Below, in pieces: positions 16,771-25,366 of a stretch of 64,000 bases of DNA (its first letter is position 1; the number at the start of each line of letters is the position of its first letter). The notes under the pieces were generated by a model, which ran no database searches, was not told where the DNA came from, and saw only the letters and a list, made by a program, of their open reading frames with translations. The translations under genes were made by a program, and so were the position numbers. The DNA is from Paenibacillus sp. sptzw28 (GTDB lineage Bacteria; Bacillota; Bacilli; Paenibacillales; Paenibacillaceae). The stretch spans positions 949,501 through 1,013,500 of the forward strand of contig NZ_CP080545.1 in assembly GCF_019550795.1 (NCBI RefSeq), read 5' to 3'.

Positions 16771-17124
16771 TTAAATTGACGGAGCCTGAATCTGGGGCAA
16801 AAGTGTACCTGTATCGAACCAGCCGTGATGTTCGGCAATTTTACCGTCGACTACTCGAAATTCACGAAACTGCGTCGCCTTCACTGTTATGCCCGTGGGT
16901 TCATTTCCTGCAAAAATACCTTTATGTGTACCTTCCATCAAGATTCTTGCGATTACCTTCTCTCTTTGGACGAGGATATCGTCTATGATGTAGCGTCGAT
17001 CCGTGAAGGCCTCCACCATTTGCCCTGCAAAGAACTGATCTGTCCTATCCAATGCGCTCTGGTTCGAAATGTCCTCGATAAACGCGGTCACCGTTTCAAC
17101 ATTCTTCTGTTCTACCGTACTCAT
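16771..17124 (-). CDS. SnoaL-like protein, internally shortened paralogue
   Basis: 117 residues, clearly homologous to the next gene (start MSTVEQKNVETVTAFIED against MKTIEQNNIETVTAFIEA; end VVDGKIAEHHGWFDTGTLL). About 18 residues that form the early pocket helix in the paralogue are missing between TDQFFAG and QMVEAFTDRR, with no frame loss. The NTF2-fold pocket would be damaged, so this may be a non-functional duplicate or one with altered function. It faces the divergent ArsR-SRPBCC gene, and two dyads lie between them. Confidence 0.65.
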   Translation of the reverse strand: MSTVEQKNVETVTAFIEDISNQSALDRTDQFFAGQMVEAFTDRRYIIDDILVQREKVIARILMEGTHKGIFAGNEPTGITVKATQFREFRVVDGKIAEHHGWFDTGTLLPQIQAPSI

Positions 17125-17260
17125 AACAAATCATCTCCTTTTGTTGGCTGCTGCAACCGGCTGCCGGACCGCTTATTATTTCATATGCTTAAACCTGTTC
17201 GCCGTCTGCCGTATTCACCGCTTAGATATTACTGACAAGCAGATCTGTTTGTGTTAACAT

Positions 17261-17313
17261 GTGACTATACAGTCACTTTTGTTGTTTTTAATATACGTTA
17301 CCATACGGTAACG
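17261..17313. promoter_or_regulatory. Two perfect inverted repeats between divergent genes (candidate ArsR operators)
   Basis: GTGACT-4-AGTCAC (17261-17276) and CGTTACC-4-GGTAACG (17296-17313) lie between the SnoaL-like gene and the ArsR-SRPBCC gene. The spacing and symmetry suit a winged-helix dimer that could control both. Confidence 0.6.
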
Positions 17314-17365
17314 TGTCAAGAGGCGCAAAGTAATTTATTCAGACTGCCGGAAGGAGGCGTTCCTG

Positions 17366-18130
17366 TTGAACAACGAAATATTCAAGGCGCTCGCTGATCC
17401 CAGCCGCCGCATGCTTCTGGATCTGCTTCACAAGTCGGACGGACGAACGCTGAATGACCTCTGCGCCCCGCTCGACATGTCAAGATTCGGTGTCATGAAG
17501 CATTTGAATATACTGGAGGAAGCCGGACTCATCACTACGAGGAAGGTCGGCCGGGAAAAGCTTCATTACTTGAACGCGGTCCCCATACGTCAAATTTACG
17601 AGCGATGGGTGAGTAAATACACTGAATCATGGGCGATCGGATTAACATCCCTTCAAAACGAATTGGAGCGTGGAAGGAATATGGAAAACAAACCCCGTCA
17701 TGTAAACCGGATCGCGATTAAAGCAAGCCCGGAACATGTTTGGCAAGCTCTCACGGATCCTGCCAAGACGTCGAAGTTTTGGTTCAATTGCGCTCTCCGG
17801 TCCACCTGGGAAATCGACTCTCCGTTCGAACTTTGGAATGGGGAGGAGAAGAAAGCGGAAGGGATTATTCTTGCCATCGATCCTCCAAGCAAGCTTGTGA
17901 TGAGCTGGCGCTTTCTCTCGCTACCGGGCACGGCCGGCGACAGTCCGTCACGCATCACGTGGGAGATCGAATCGCATGCTGAGCTTGAGGGAGTGACCCT
18001 CGTAACCGTAGTGCACGATGAATTCGAACAGGCTGCAAGCACGGCGAAGATCCTTGAAAATGGTTTGCCGATAGTGCTTTCGGGCATGAAGACATTGCTG
18101 GAAACCGGGTCGACGCTGGCTGGAAGTTAA
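17366..18130 (+). CDS. ArsR-type repressor fused to SRPBCC (AHSA1-like) domain
   Basis: 254 residues. Residues 1-90 are an ArsR winged helix (FKALADPSRRMLLDLLHKSD, then MSRFGVMKHLNILEEAGL); residues 105-250 are an AHSA1-like SRPBCC domain (RIAIKASPEHVWQALTDPAK, then LVMSWRF). The start is TTG 17366 with GGAGG 8 bases upstream. One chain thus has a DNA-binding part and a hydrophobic ligand pocket, suggesting a one-component sensor. The same two domains occur as separate neighbouring genes at 12718-13608. Two dyads upstream are likely operators. Confidence 0.86.
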   Translation: MNNEIFKALADPSRRMLLDLLHKSDGRTLNDLCAPLDMSRFGVMKHLNILEEAGLITTRKVGREKLHYLNAVPIRQIYERWVSKYTESWAIGLTSLQNELERGRNMENKPRHVNRIAIKASPEHVWQALTDPAKTSKFWFNCALRSTWEIDSPFELWNGEEKKAEGIILAIDPPSKLVMSWRFLSLPGTAGDSPSRITWEIESHAELEGVTLVTVVHDEFEQAASTAKILENGLPIVLSGMKTLLETGSTLAGS

Positions 18131-18195
18131 ACGGAATATGTCGAATGACAAACGGCGCCGCTTTGCATAGACTTAACGGAAGGAGAGTATAACTT

Positions 18196-18555
18196 ATGCG
18201 CGAAACCTGTGTTCCGACTGGCGTGGAGTTAAAAGACACTGGTTTTGGATATACGTTGTCCTTAATAGGCGGTAAGTATAAAATGATCATTATGTATTGG
18301 CTGACTGAAAATAAGGTTATGCGGTTTAATGAGCTCAAGAGATGCATCGGTACCATTTCCTATAAAACGCTAAGCATCATGTTAAAGGAGCTGGAGGCTG
18401 ATGGCCTTATCATACGCAAGGAATTTCCACAAATACCGCCAAAGGTTGAATATTCATTATCTGAACGTGGTCTTTCTCTCATCCCAGTGTTAAATATGAT
18501 GTGCGAGTGGGGAGAGAAAAACGGCTTGCCGGCTCCTGAGGCTGTAAAGCGGTAG
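18196..18555 (+). CDS. HxlR-family transcriptional regulator
   Basis: 119 residues with the HxlR pattern: an early Cys (RETCVPTG), LSLIGGKYKMIIMYWL, a winged helix with MRFNELKRCIGTISYKTLSI and a C-terminal dimerisation helix. GGAAGGAG precedes ATG 18196. It is convergent with a flavodoxin-fold quinone reductase, the usual partner of HxlR/YodB-type sensors that respond to quinones or other electrophiles. A shared two-way terminator separates the two genes. The sensor role is inferred from family and context. Confidence 0.87.
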   Translation: MRETCVPTGVELKDTGFGYTLSLIGGKYKMIIMYWLTENKVMRFNELKRCIGTISYKTLSIMLKELEADGLIIRKEFPQIPPKVEYSLSERGLSLIPVLNMMCEWGEKNGLPAPEAVKR

Positions 18556-18575
18556 CCATAGCTGTTGTATATATC

Positions 18576-18612
18576 AAAAGAAGTATTTCCTCAGCAAGGA
18601 AATACTTCTTTT
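18576..18612. terminator. Bidirectional terminator
   Basis: AAAAGAAGTATTTCC (18576-18590) pairs perfectly with GGAAATACTTCTTTT (18598-18612); A and T runs at the two ends serve both converging genes. Confidence 0.9.
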
Positions 18613-18627
18613 AATAATTAGATAAAG

Positions 18628-19188
18628 TTAAAGACTATCAACAAAATTCAAATAATCTTGAGCGCTTTTTTCCAATCTGCTTGCAGCAGGCACATTTTCT
18701 GCACCGGGATCAATTTCCCCAGGCTCATTTTCTGTGCCGTAATACGCAAAAAACGAACGATAATCTGCATTGCAATAGAGGAAGGACGTTTCAAACGGAG
18801 CTAATAATTGTTCAAGTGTATACCGGTATCTTCCGTTCTCACTATAATCTTCTTTTTTGATTCCTGCAGTTACGCCTAAAGCAACTTTACGATTCTTTAA
18901 TTTATCTCCACTTGAACCATATGCCCACCCGTACGCTAATACATCGTCAAACCACTTTTTAAGAAGCGGCGGGCAGTTGAACCAATATATTGGAAACTGG
19001 AAAATGAGATTGCCATGCGATTCAACCAATTTTTGTTCTTTTGCCACGTCTATGTTTCCATCAGGGTAAGCCTTGGATAATTCATGAACGGTATACTTCT
19101 CCGGATATTTTCTTAGTTCTTCCACCCATCGCTTATTAATGGCGGATGTTTCTAAGCTTGGGTGTGTTACGACAACAAGAGTTTTCAA
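18628..19188 (-). CDS. NAD(P)H:quinone oxidoreductase (flavodoxin-like fold, MdaB/KefF type)
   Basis: 186 residues. VVVTHPSLETSAINKRW is the FMN phosphate loop of the NQO family; FQFPIYWFNCPPLLKKWFDD and WAYGSSGDKL are the isoalloxazine-binding segments. The enzymes reduce quinones by two electrons and protect against electrophile stress in the cytoplasm. The start is TTG 19188 with AAGGAGG 8 bases upstream. The neighbouring HxlR regulator is the natural candidate for control. Confidence 0.87.
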   Translation of the reverse strand: MKTLVVVTHPSLETSAINKRWVEELRKYPEKYTVHELSKAYPDGNIDVAKEQKLVESHGNLIFQFPIYWFNCPPLLKKWFDDVLAYGWAYGSSGDKLKNRKVALGVTAGIKKEDYSENGRYRYTLEQLLAPFETSFLYCNADYRSFFAYYGTENEPGEIDPGAENVPAASRLEKSAQDYLNFVDSL

Positions 19189-19410
19189 CGATATGTCCTC
19201 CTTAATTATTGTTATTCTTGAGTATAAAGTTCACACTGTAAAAATGTAAGTATGCACTTTTACTACAGGTACTTTCGTAAAGGTGAGTGTATATGCTACA
19301 GAGCGCAATCCCGCGGGTTACGATTATTTGAAGGACATACAGAGCTTTGGCAATGTGGTTCTTGAATTGTGTGTAACGGCTGGGGATTGAGTGCGGAATC
19401 AGAAACTATC

Positions 19411-19439
19411 TTGACTTTGGAAACAAGGTTCAGTATTAT
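19411..19439 (+). promoter_or_regulatory. Promoter of the T-box/metS unit
   Basis: TTGACT (19411-19416), a 17-base spacer and TATTAT (19434-19439) lie just before the T-box leader; the start would fall near 19446. Confidence 0.7.
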
Positions 19440-19445
19440 TTCCAA

Positions 19446-19745
19446 TAACATGAATATTCTGAAAAAAGCTGTGAAGAGAAAGAGTACCATAGGCGATGTC
19501 TTTCTGCAGAGAGCTCCGGCAGCTGAAAAGGAGTAAAGAACAGCCTTGGGAACATGGTCTTGGAGCTGCGCATCGAAAACCTTGACGGGTCGTAGGCTGC
19601 GCCGGATCCCGCACCCGTTACTGTGCTAGGGTATAAACGCGGGCAGCGTCGTACCTGAAGAGGTGAATGCCGCAAGGCATTGATGAAATTGGGTGGTACC
19701 GCGTGAGCATAGCTCTCGTCCCTTTGGGATGAGGGTTTTTTTGTG
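19446..19745 (+). ncRNA. T-box leader RNA (tRNA-Met responsive)
   Basis: The conserved T-box sequence GGGTGGTACCGCG is at 19691-19703, with UGGU ready to pair with the ACCA end of uncharged tRNA. An intrinsic terminator follows (CTCGTCC / GGATGAG, then seven T, 19714-19741). Stem I elements (GAAGAG near 19470, AGAGAGCTCCGG near 19508) lie upstream. The specifier loop holds ATG at 19554-19556 (GAACATGGTCTTGGAGCTG), a methionine codon, in agreement with the gene downstream. Uncharged tRNA-Met should therefore allow read-through into metS. Confidence 0.92.
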
Positions 19746-19770
19746 CTTCAACAAAAAGGAGGACGTCTGG

Positions 19771-21408
19771 ATGGCGAATATTTTTATTGGCGGAGCATGG
19801 CCTTATGCGAACGGTTCACTGCACTTGGGACGTTTGGCGAGTTTATTACCCGGGGATGTACTTGCGCGCTATTATCGCTTAAAGGGAGAGAAGGTGCTCT
19901 ATGTATCGGGCAGCGATAGCCACGGCACGCCTGTCGCCGTTCAAGCCGCTCAGGAGGGGGTATCTCCCGGGGAGATCGCGGGCCGGTTCCATCTGGAATT
20001 CGAAGAGTGCTTTAAGCGATTGGGCTTTACGTTTGACTTGTATACCCGTACTGACCAGGATTATCATCACCGCGTCGTGCAGGAGATGTTCCTGAAGCTG
20101 CTCGAAAATGGGTATTTATATGCAAAAACAGTCGAGCAGACTTACTGCGAAACGGACGGGCGTTTTCTGCCCGACAGATATGTGGAAGGTACGTGCCCTG
20201 TTTGCGGAAACCGAGCTCGGGGCGATCAATGCGATTATTGTTCCACCCTGCTTGATCCGGCAGACTTGACGGATAAGACTTGCAAGATTTGCGGTAATAC
20301 TCCTGTGGAGCGTATGGCAGAGCATTATTACCTCTCGCTCTCCGCGTTCCAGAATCAATTGGCCGAGTATGCGGAACAAGCGAAGGGCTGGCGAGAAAAT
20401 GCGGTGCATTTAACGAAGCGGTATCTCGAAGAAGGGCTTAAGGACCGCGCTGCAACCCGGGATTTAACATGGGGGGTCGACGTACCCCTTACCGGCTTCG
20501 AAGATAAAAAAATATACGTTTGGGTTGAAGCGGTGTGCGGTTATCTATCTGCAAGCAAGCAGTGGGCGGTTGAGACTGGCGGGGATTGGGAGTCATTCTG
20601 GCTCGGGACAGGGGAGCCGATAACCTCTTATTATGTGCATGGCAAAGACAATGTACCCTTCCATACGTTAATTTGGCCGGCACTGCTGCTAGGAGCGGGG
20701 GGCCTTCATTTGCCGGACCGAATTATTTCATGTGAATATATGACCCTGGAAGGGAAGAAATTTTCTACAAGCCGCAACTGGGCGGTTTGGCTGCCGGACA
20801 TCATGAGCCGGTATCAACCCGATTCCATTCGGTATTTTCTTATTGCAAACGGTCCTGAGAAACGGGACACCGACTTCTCATGGAGAGAGTTTATCTACAG
20901 CCATAACGGAGAGCTTCTTGGCGCCTTTGGAAACTTTGTCAACCGTACGTTGGCTTTTATTGAGAAAGCTTTTGGGGGACGTATACCTGAAGGTGACCTT
21001 AGTGAAGATTGGAGAGGGGAATTGGAGGTTTTGTACCGAGACTCCGGGGTTCTTATTGAAGCGGGGCATCTGAAGGAGGCCATTGAATTAATCTTTGCCT
21101 GTATCCGCCGGGGAAACAAATACTTTGATGATCAAAAACCATGGGTGCAGGTTAAGGAAAGCAGGGAAGCGTGCGGGGAAACGCTCTATACGTGCGTACA
21201 AATTATAGCGAATCTGGCGAATTTGCTCCATCCTTTCATCCCCTTCTCCTGTGAGAAAATAAGAACGTTTCTAACACTGGAGCAGCCGGTTTGGCAGTTG
21301 GCCTCAGTGCCGGCAGGCCGGCGGATTCAGAACCTGGCGCTGTTATTCGAGCGTATTGATATCAGCCGGATCGAGGAGGAAGCGGGGTTATTGGAGAAAC
21401 AAAAATAA
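19771..21408 (+). CDS. metS: Methionyl-tRNA synthetase (short, zinc-binding form)
   Basis: 545 residues from ATG 19771, chosen for AAAGGAGG upstream and the conserved start [18 protein letters not shown]. Class I synthetase that charges tRNA-Met. The connective domain has three Cys pairs (142/145, 154/157, 171/174), the multi-Cys zinc type. The KMSKS-equivalent is KFSTS (330-334). The HIGH-equivalent reads HLGR (18-21), an unusual Arg in place of the last His. There is no C-terminal tRNA-binding (Trbp111-like) domain. Control is by the T-box leader. Whether it is the only metS or a second, drug-tolerant copy cannot be decided from this window. Confidence 0.9.
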   Translation: MANIFIGGAWPYANGSLHLGRLASLLPGDVLARYYRLKGEKVLYVSGSDSHGTPVAVQAAQEGVSPGEIAGRFHLEFEECFKRLGFTFDLYTRTDQDYHHRVVQEMFLKLLENGYLYAKTVEQTYCETDGRFLPDRYVEGTCPVCGNRARGDQCDYCSTLLDPADLTDKTCKICGNTPVERMAEHYYLSLSAFQNQLAEYAEQAKGWRENAVHLTKRYLEEGLKDRAATRDLTWGVDVPLTGFEDKKIYVWVEAVCGYLSASKQWAVETGGDWESFWLGTGEPITSYYVHGKDNVPFHTLIWPALLLGAGGLHLPDRIISCEYMTLEGKKFSTSRNWAVWLPDIMSRYQPDSIRYFLIANGPEKRDTDFSWREFIYSHNGELLGAFGNFVNRTLAFIEKAFGGRIPEGDLSEDWRGELEVLYRDSGVLIEAGHLKEAIELIFACIRRGNKYFDDQKPWVQVKESREACGETLYTCVQIIANLANLLHPFIPFSCEKIRTFLTLEQPVWQLASVPAGRRIQNLALLFERIDISRIEEEAGLLEKQK

Positions 21409-21521
21409 GGCTTAGCGGGCATGGAAGCATAGTTTAACAGCATAGCTAAACATTAACGCATTTAAAGTTTAACGCTGCGTATAAGTTAAGCCGAAGTGAA
21501 GACTTGTATCGGTTTCGCGGC

Positions 21522-21582
21522 CAAAGCAAAAGAGCATCGTTAGACCTTGACGCATCAAGAGTCTAACGATGCTCCTGCTTTG
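21522..21582 (-). terminator. Terminator of the sugar ABC operon (minus strand)
   Basis: GAGCATCGTTAGAC (21532-21545) pairs perfectly with 21561-21574, extended by CAAAGCA / TGCTTTG. The T-rich side (TTTTGCTTT) is on the minus strand, after the binding-protein gene. Confidence 0.8.
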
Positions 21583-21639
21583 TTAAAGTACCTGCAGCCT
21601 CGTTGCTGCATTTGCTTAAATCTTCGAATCGTCCGTGTA

Positions 21640-23241
21640 TTACTTGCCTCCGTTATCGAGGTACGTTTGAATTTGCTTCTTCAGCTCGCCGCGAAGCTTA
21701 TCCATGCCGAGAGTAACCAGCTCACCCTTGAGCTTGGTCACCTGCGTTTCCCAGTCTTTAATCTGGCCAGCCTTGAGCAGCTGAATGAAAGGATCGGTTT
21801 TGGATGAGATGTTAGCGAATTCCGCTTTGAAGCTGCTGCTGTCGAATGCGAAATTACCGAGCGGCGCAGTATAGTACGTGTCCGCTTTCGCCGAATATTC
21901 AAAGTACTTCCTCGCAGTTTCGTCCAGATCGCTGCTGAGCCGGATCATCGACGGATTCCAGGTGAATTCATAGCCAGGGAAATTGTAATTTTTCGATTCA
22001 TCGAGATATTTGATTTGATTCTCGCCTACCGGCTCCCAATGCTTGCCGGGAACGCCGTATTCGAACAGATCGTGATTGTCCCTGCTGCTGAAGAGCCAGT
22101 CAAAGAACTTCATCGTTCTTTCGATATTCTTCGAGCTGGCCGGTATAGCAATGGAGTTGTTGGCCCGATAGTTGGTGCTGATGGCGTGCGGCTTCATCTT
22201 CCGGGCTTTCGTTCTGAGCACGAAGAATTCCAGATCCGCTCCGGGGATTGTGTCCTGCAGTTTTTGCCTGTCTTTGGCGAAGGAGTATAAGGTCCCATAA
22301 TAGGATGCGGCTTTGCCGGACATGAAATAGGCTCCGCTGTCTTTCTGGCTGATGACGTCCTTCTCCAGATATTTGCTCCACTCCGCCCACTTGTCGTATT
22401 GCGGGAAGGCGGTCTTCATCGCATTGTAAGGAGCCGGCAGCTTGGCCCACTCCGATGCCGGATCGCCTTGCTCGACAATGTCAACAACCTTCTTCATATC
22501 GTCCGACAGGTGGACCATGAACGGGATTCCCGCGACCTGAACTTGCCGAACGGTGGGCAAATCCTTATTTTCTCCCTGCCAAATCTCCTGGAACCCGGAG
22601 CCTCCCCGTAATGCAAGCGGCGTAATGCCCTTCTCGTTCTCCAGCACCTTGTCGTAAAATTTCTGCAGTTCGTCATAGCTGTTGATGGGCTGGAATCCGT
22701 ATTTCTCACGCAGGTCTTTGCGAATGTAGATGACGGGAAGATCATAGTAATATTGCGTGAATGGAATCGTGTACAAATGTCCGTCATACCGCTTGTTCGC
22801 CTCTACATATTCCGGAGGAAACGCTTGCTTGAGGCCCGGGTATGCGTCGTTGTTGAAGTATTTGTCAAGCTGGGCATAAGCGCCCTCCGGCACAAGCTCC
22901 TTCAGGTTCAAAAAATCGGCATCGAAGACGAAATCGACATCTTCGCCCGCGGCCATCATAAGCTTGACCTTCTGTTTATGATCGCCGATCGGGTTCCATT
23001 GAATGTTGATCGTCGTGTTCAAGGTATCTTTCGTCCGTTTCTCGAATTCACCGAGCACCGCCTGCATGTCCTTTGGCTGATCGCCGAACAGCATTCCCTT
23101 TAACGTTACAGGCGCCAGAGCCGACTGCTTCCCGGATGCGCCGGCGTCGGGGCTTGCTGATTCCGGTTTGCTGCTGCATGCAACCGTCGATCCGAGAATG
23201 GTCAAGGCCAGCAGAGCGGATGCGATTGTTTTCGATTTCAT
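21640..23241 (-). CDS. ABC sugar transporter, substrate-binding lipoprotein
   Basis: 533 residues from ATG 23241 (GGGAGG 7 bases upstream). The N-terminus is a lipoprotein signal with lipobox TVAC (lipid-modified Cys22). The rest is a family 1 extracellular solute-binding protein of the large LipO/YtcQ type found beside Lpl-type permeases in Paenibacillaceae. It should present an oligosaccharide to the two permeases encoded upstream in the same operon. No ATPase gene is present; such importers usually share an MsmX-type ATPase. The substrate is unknown; pectin fragments are possible given the enzymes at the window start, but that is only a guess. Confidence 0.88.
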   Translation of the reverse strand: MKSKTIASALLALTILGSTVACSSKPESASPDAGASGKQSALAPVTLKGMLFGDQPKDMQAVLGEFEKRTKDTLNTTINIQWNPIGDHKQKVKLMMAAGEDVDFVFDADFLNLKELVPEGAYAQLDKYFNNDAYPGLKQAFPPEYVEANKRYDGHLYTIPFTQYYYDLPVIYIRKDLREKYGFQPINSYDELQKFYDKVLENEKGITPLALRGGSGFQEIWQGENKDLPTVRQVQVAGIPFMVHLSDDMKKVVDIVEQGDPASEWAKLPAPYNAMKTAFPQYDKWAEWSKYLEKDVISQKDSGAYFMSGKAASYYGTLYSFAKDRQKLQDTIPGADLEFFVLRTKARKMKPHAISTNYRANNSIAIPASSKNIERTMKFFDWLFSSRDNHDLFEYGVPGKHWEPVGENQIKYLDESKNYNFPGYEFTWNPSMIRLSSDLDETARKYFEYSAKADTYYTAPLGNFAFDSSSFKAEFANISSKTDPFIQLLKAGQIKDWETQVTKLKGELVTLGMDKLRGELKKQIQTYLDNGGK

Positions 23242-23299
23242 TGTTTGCCTCCCTTTTTGATTATCGTTCATCAATACTAAACCGCTGAACTGAGCGGAT

Positions 23300-24181
23300 T
23301 CAGCCTTTAACGGCGCCAACCATCAAACCTTTTACAAAATATTTCTGCAGAAACGGATAAAGGAAAATGATCGGACCGATCGTCATGATTGTCGTCGCAA
23401 GCCTTACCGTAATAGCCGGCGCAATGAAATTCGGAACGTTAACACTCGCAGCCACCTGGTTGACATAGTCCAAATTGTTCATAATTCGCTGAATCAAATA
23501 TTGCAGTGGAAACTTATTCGGATCGTTAATGAAGAGAAGCGCATTGAACCAACTGTTCCAATACCCCAGCGCATAGAAAAGTCCTATCGTAGCGAGAGCG
23601 GGAAGCGATAACGGTAGAATGATGCGAAACAGGATATAAGCATCGTTAGCGCCGTCGATTTTGGCGGATTCCGCCAGCGATTCGTCGATGGTGGCGAAGA
23701 AATTCCGCAGCAGAAACATGTTCCACGCGCTGATCATGCTGGGGAGGATGAGCACCCAAATCGAATCCTTCATACCTAGATATTTGGAAATAAGCAGGTA
23801 GGATGCGACCAAGCCGCCATGAAACAGCATTGTGAAGTATACGTAGAAAGCAATCCCGTTTCGGTACTTCACGGTTTTCACCGAGATTGCATAGGACAAA
23901 GCGCTGGTGAAGAGCATGGACAATATGGTTCCTGCGAAGGTTACTAACATCGTCACGCCATAAGCCCTATAGATTGTGCTATCCTGGAAAATCAGCTTAT
24001 AGGCTTCCAGACTGAATTCCTTGGGAAATATCATATACCCGTTTCTCAATATTTCGGCTTCCGAAGTGAAGGAGCTTGCAAGTACGGCCAAGAACGGAAT
24101 GAAACAGTAAACCGCGAATAAAACGATGATGAAGTAAAAAACAAGTTTGAGCAGCTTGTCCGATAAACTCTCCTTGATCAT
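23300..24181 (-). CDS. ABC sugar transporter permease (LplC/MalG type)
   Basis: 293 residues with six hydrophobic segments. The ATPase-contact EAA loop reads ESLAESAKIDGANDAYILFR, then IILPLSLPALA. The C-terminus (QKYFVKGLMVGAVKG) is typical of the LplC/CUT1 permease group. It lies between the second permease (16-base gap) and the binding protein in one operon, and forms the inner-membrane channel with LplB. Confidence 0.92.
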   Translation of the reverse strand: MIKESLSDKLLKLVFYFIIVLFAVYCFIPFLAVLASSFTSEAEILRNGYMIFPKEFSLEAYKLIFQDSTIYRAYGVTMLVTFAGTILSMLFTSALSYAISVKTVKYRNGIAFYVYFTMLFHGGLVASYLLISKYLGMKDSIWVLILPSMISAWNMFLLRNFFATIDESLAESAKIDGANDAYILFRIILPLSLPALATIGLFYALGYWNSWFNALLFINDPNKFPLQYLIQRIMNNLDYVNQVAASVNVPNFIAPAITVRLATTIMTIGPIIFLYPFLQKYFVKGLMVGAVKG

Positions 24182-24197
24182 TCGATATTCTCCTTTC

Positions 24198-25187
24198 CTA
24201 GAAGATGGCGGAATCCGGCGCCGTTTTCTTGGCGATATAGTTTACGGCTACGACAAGTACAAAGCCGACGAACGATTGCAAAAAGCCTACGGCGGCGGAC
24301 ATACCCATGTCTCCGAGGTCCATCAATGCCCGGAAGACGTACGTGTCGATAACGTCCGTCGTCGGATAGAGCGCGGGATTGCGGCCGACAATCGCATAAA
24401 TCAAGCCGAAATCACCGTTGAATATGCCGCCTACGGCCAGTATCGTCAGCAGTATGATCGTCGGTTTCAATAGCGGCAAAGTGATGAAGCGAATCTTCTG
24501 CCAGCGGCTCGCGCCGTCCATCGAAGCCGATTCGTAAATCTCCGGATTAATGCCGGCAATCGAGGCCATGTAGACGATCGAACCGAAGCCGGCTCCATGC
24601 CAGATTTTGAGCAGCACCAATATCGCGGGCCAATATTGCGGGGAGGATAAGAAGACAACCGGCGGAATTCCGAAGGCGCCGAGAATTTGGTTGAGGAATC
24701 CTCCCTCGGTCGCAACGAATGCGGTCATAATCATGGCTACAACCGTCCATGAAAGAAAGTGCGGAAAGATCATAACCGACTGTGATATCTTTTTGAACGC
24801 TTTGCCCCTGATTTCAGTCACCATGACCGCAATAGCGACCGCAGCTATCGTTCCAAAACCAATAAACAATACATTGAGAAACACTGTGTTGGTCACGATC
24901 TTGATCCAATCGTTCGAACGAAAGAAAAAGTCGAAGTTTTTCAGTCCGATGAACTCGCTGCCCGCAATCCCTTTGACCGCTTTGAAATCCTGGAAGGCAA
25001 TGACAATACCGCCCATCGGAAAATAAGCGAAAACAAAGAACCACAACATGCCGGGAAGGGCTAAAGCATACATAAATTTGTTGCTTCGGAGTTCGTAAAA
25101 GATGCTCCCGACCGCTCCGCGTTTTTTCTTCATTCGGGTGCCTGCATATTCAGGCTCTGGGCGCAGTGCCGTTACCGACTTGCTCAT
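24198..25187 (-). CDS. ABC sugar transporter permease (LplB/MalF type)
   Basis: 330 residues from ATG 25187, chosen because AAGGAGG lies 6 bases upstream; the frame is open further upstream but without a ribosome site. Six membrane segments; the EAA loop is ESASMDGASRWQKIRFITLP. The start after a basic tail (LPGMLWFFVFAYFPMGGIVI) matches LplB proteins. It is the first gene of the permease/permease/binding-protein operon, with the membrane-bound AraC regulator upstream on the same strand. Confidence 0.92.
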   Translation of the reverse strand: MSKSVTALRPEPEYAGTRMKKKRGAVGSIFYELRSNKFMYALALPGMLWFFVFAYFPMGGIVIAFQDFKAVKGIAGSEFIGLKNFDFFFRSNDWIKIVTNTVFLNVLFIGFGTIAAVAIAVMVTEIRGKAFKKISQSVMIFPHFLSWTVVAMIMTAFVATEGGFLNQILGAFGIPPVVFLSSPQYWPAILVLLKIWHGAGFGSIVYMASIAGINPEIYESASMDGASRWQKIRFITLPLLKPTIILLTILAVGGIFNGDFGLIYAIVGRNPALYPTTDVIDTYVFRALMDLGDMGMSAAVGFLQSFVGFVLVVAVNYIAKKTAPDSAIF

Positions 25188-25259
25188 CCGGCTCCTCCTT
25201 TTCCATATCTCCAGCAATAATCTAACTTTATGCCCGCCACCTGCTCCGCGAAAGTTTGG

Positions 25260-25289
25260 ATTATGGCCAAAATCTTTATTTTCCGTCAA
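25260..25289 (-). promoter_or_regulatory. Likely promoter of the ABC operon
   Basis: On the minus strand TTGACG (25284-25289), 18 bases, CATAAT (25260-25265), about 75 bases before the first permease start. It lies between the AraC regulator gene and its presumed target operon. Confidence 0.5.
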
Positions 25290-25366
25290 ATTCGGGGTGT
25301 GAAATCTTACTATTTTGGTTGAATGGTACCGATATGAGGCCTCATGAATAAAATTTCTCAAATTCA

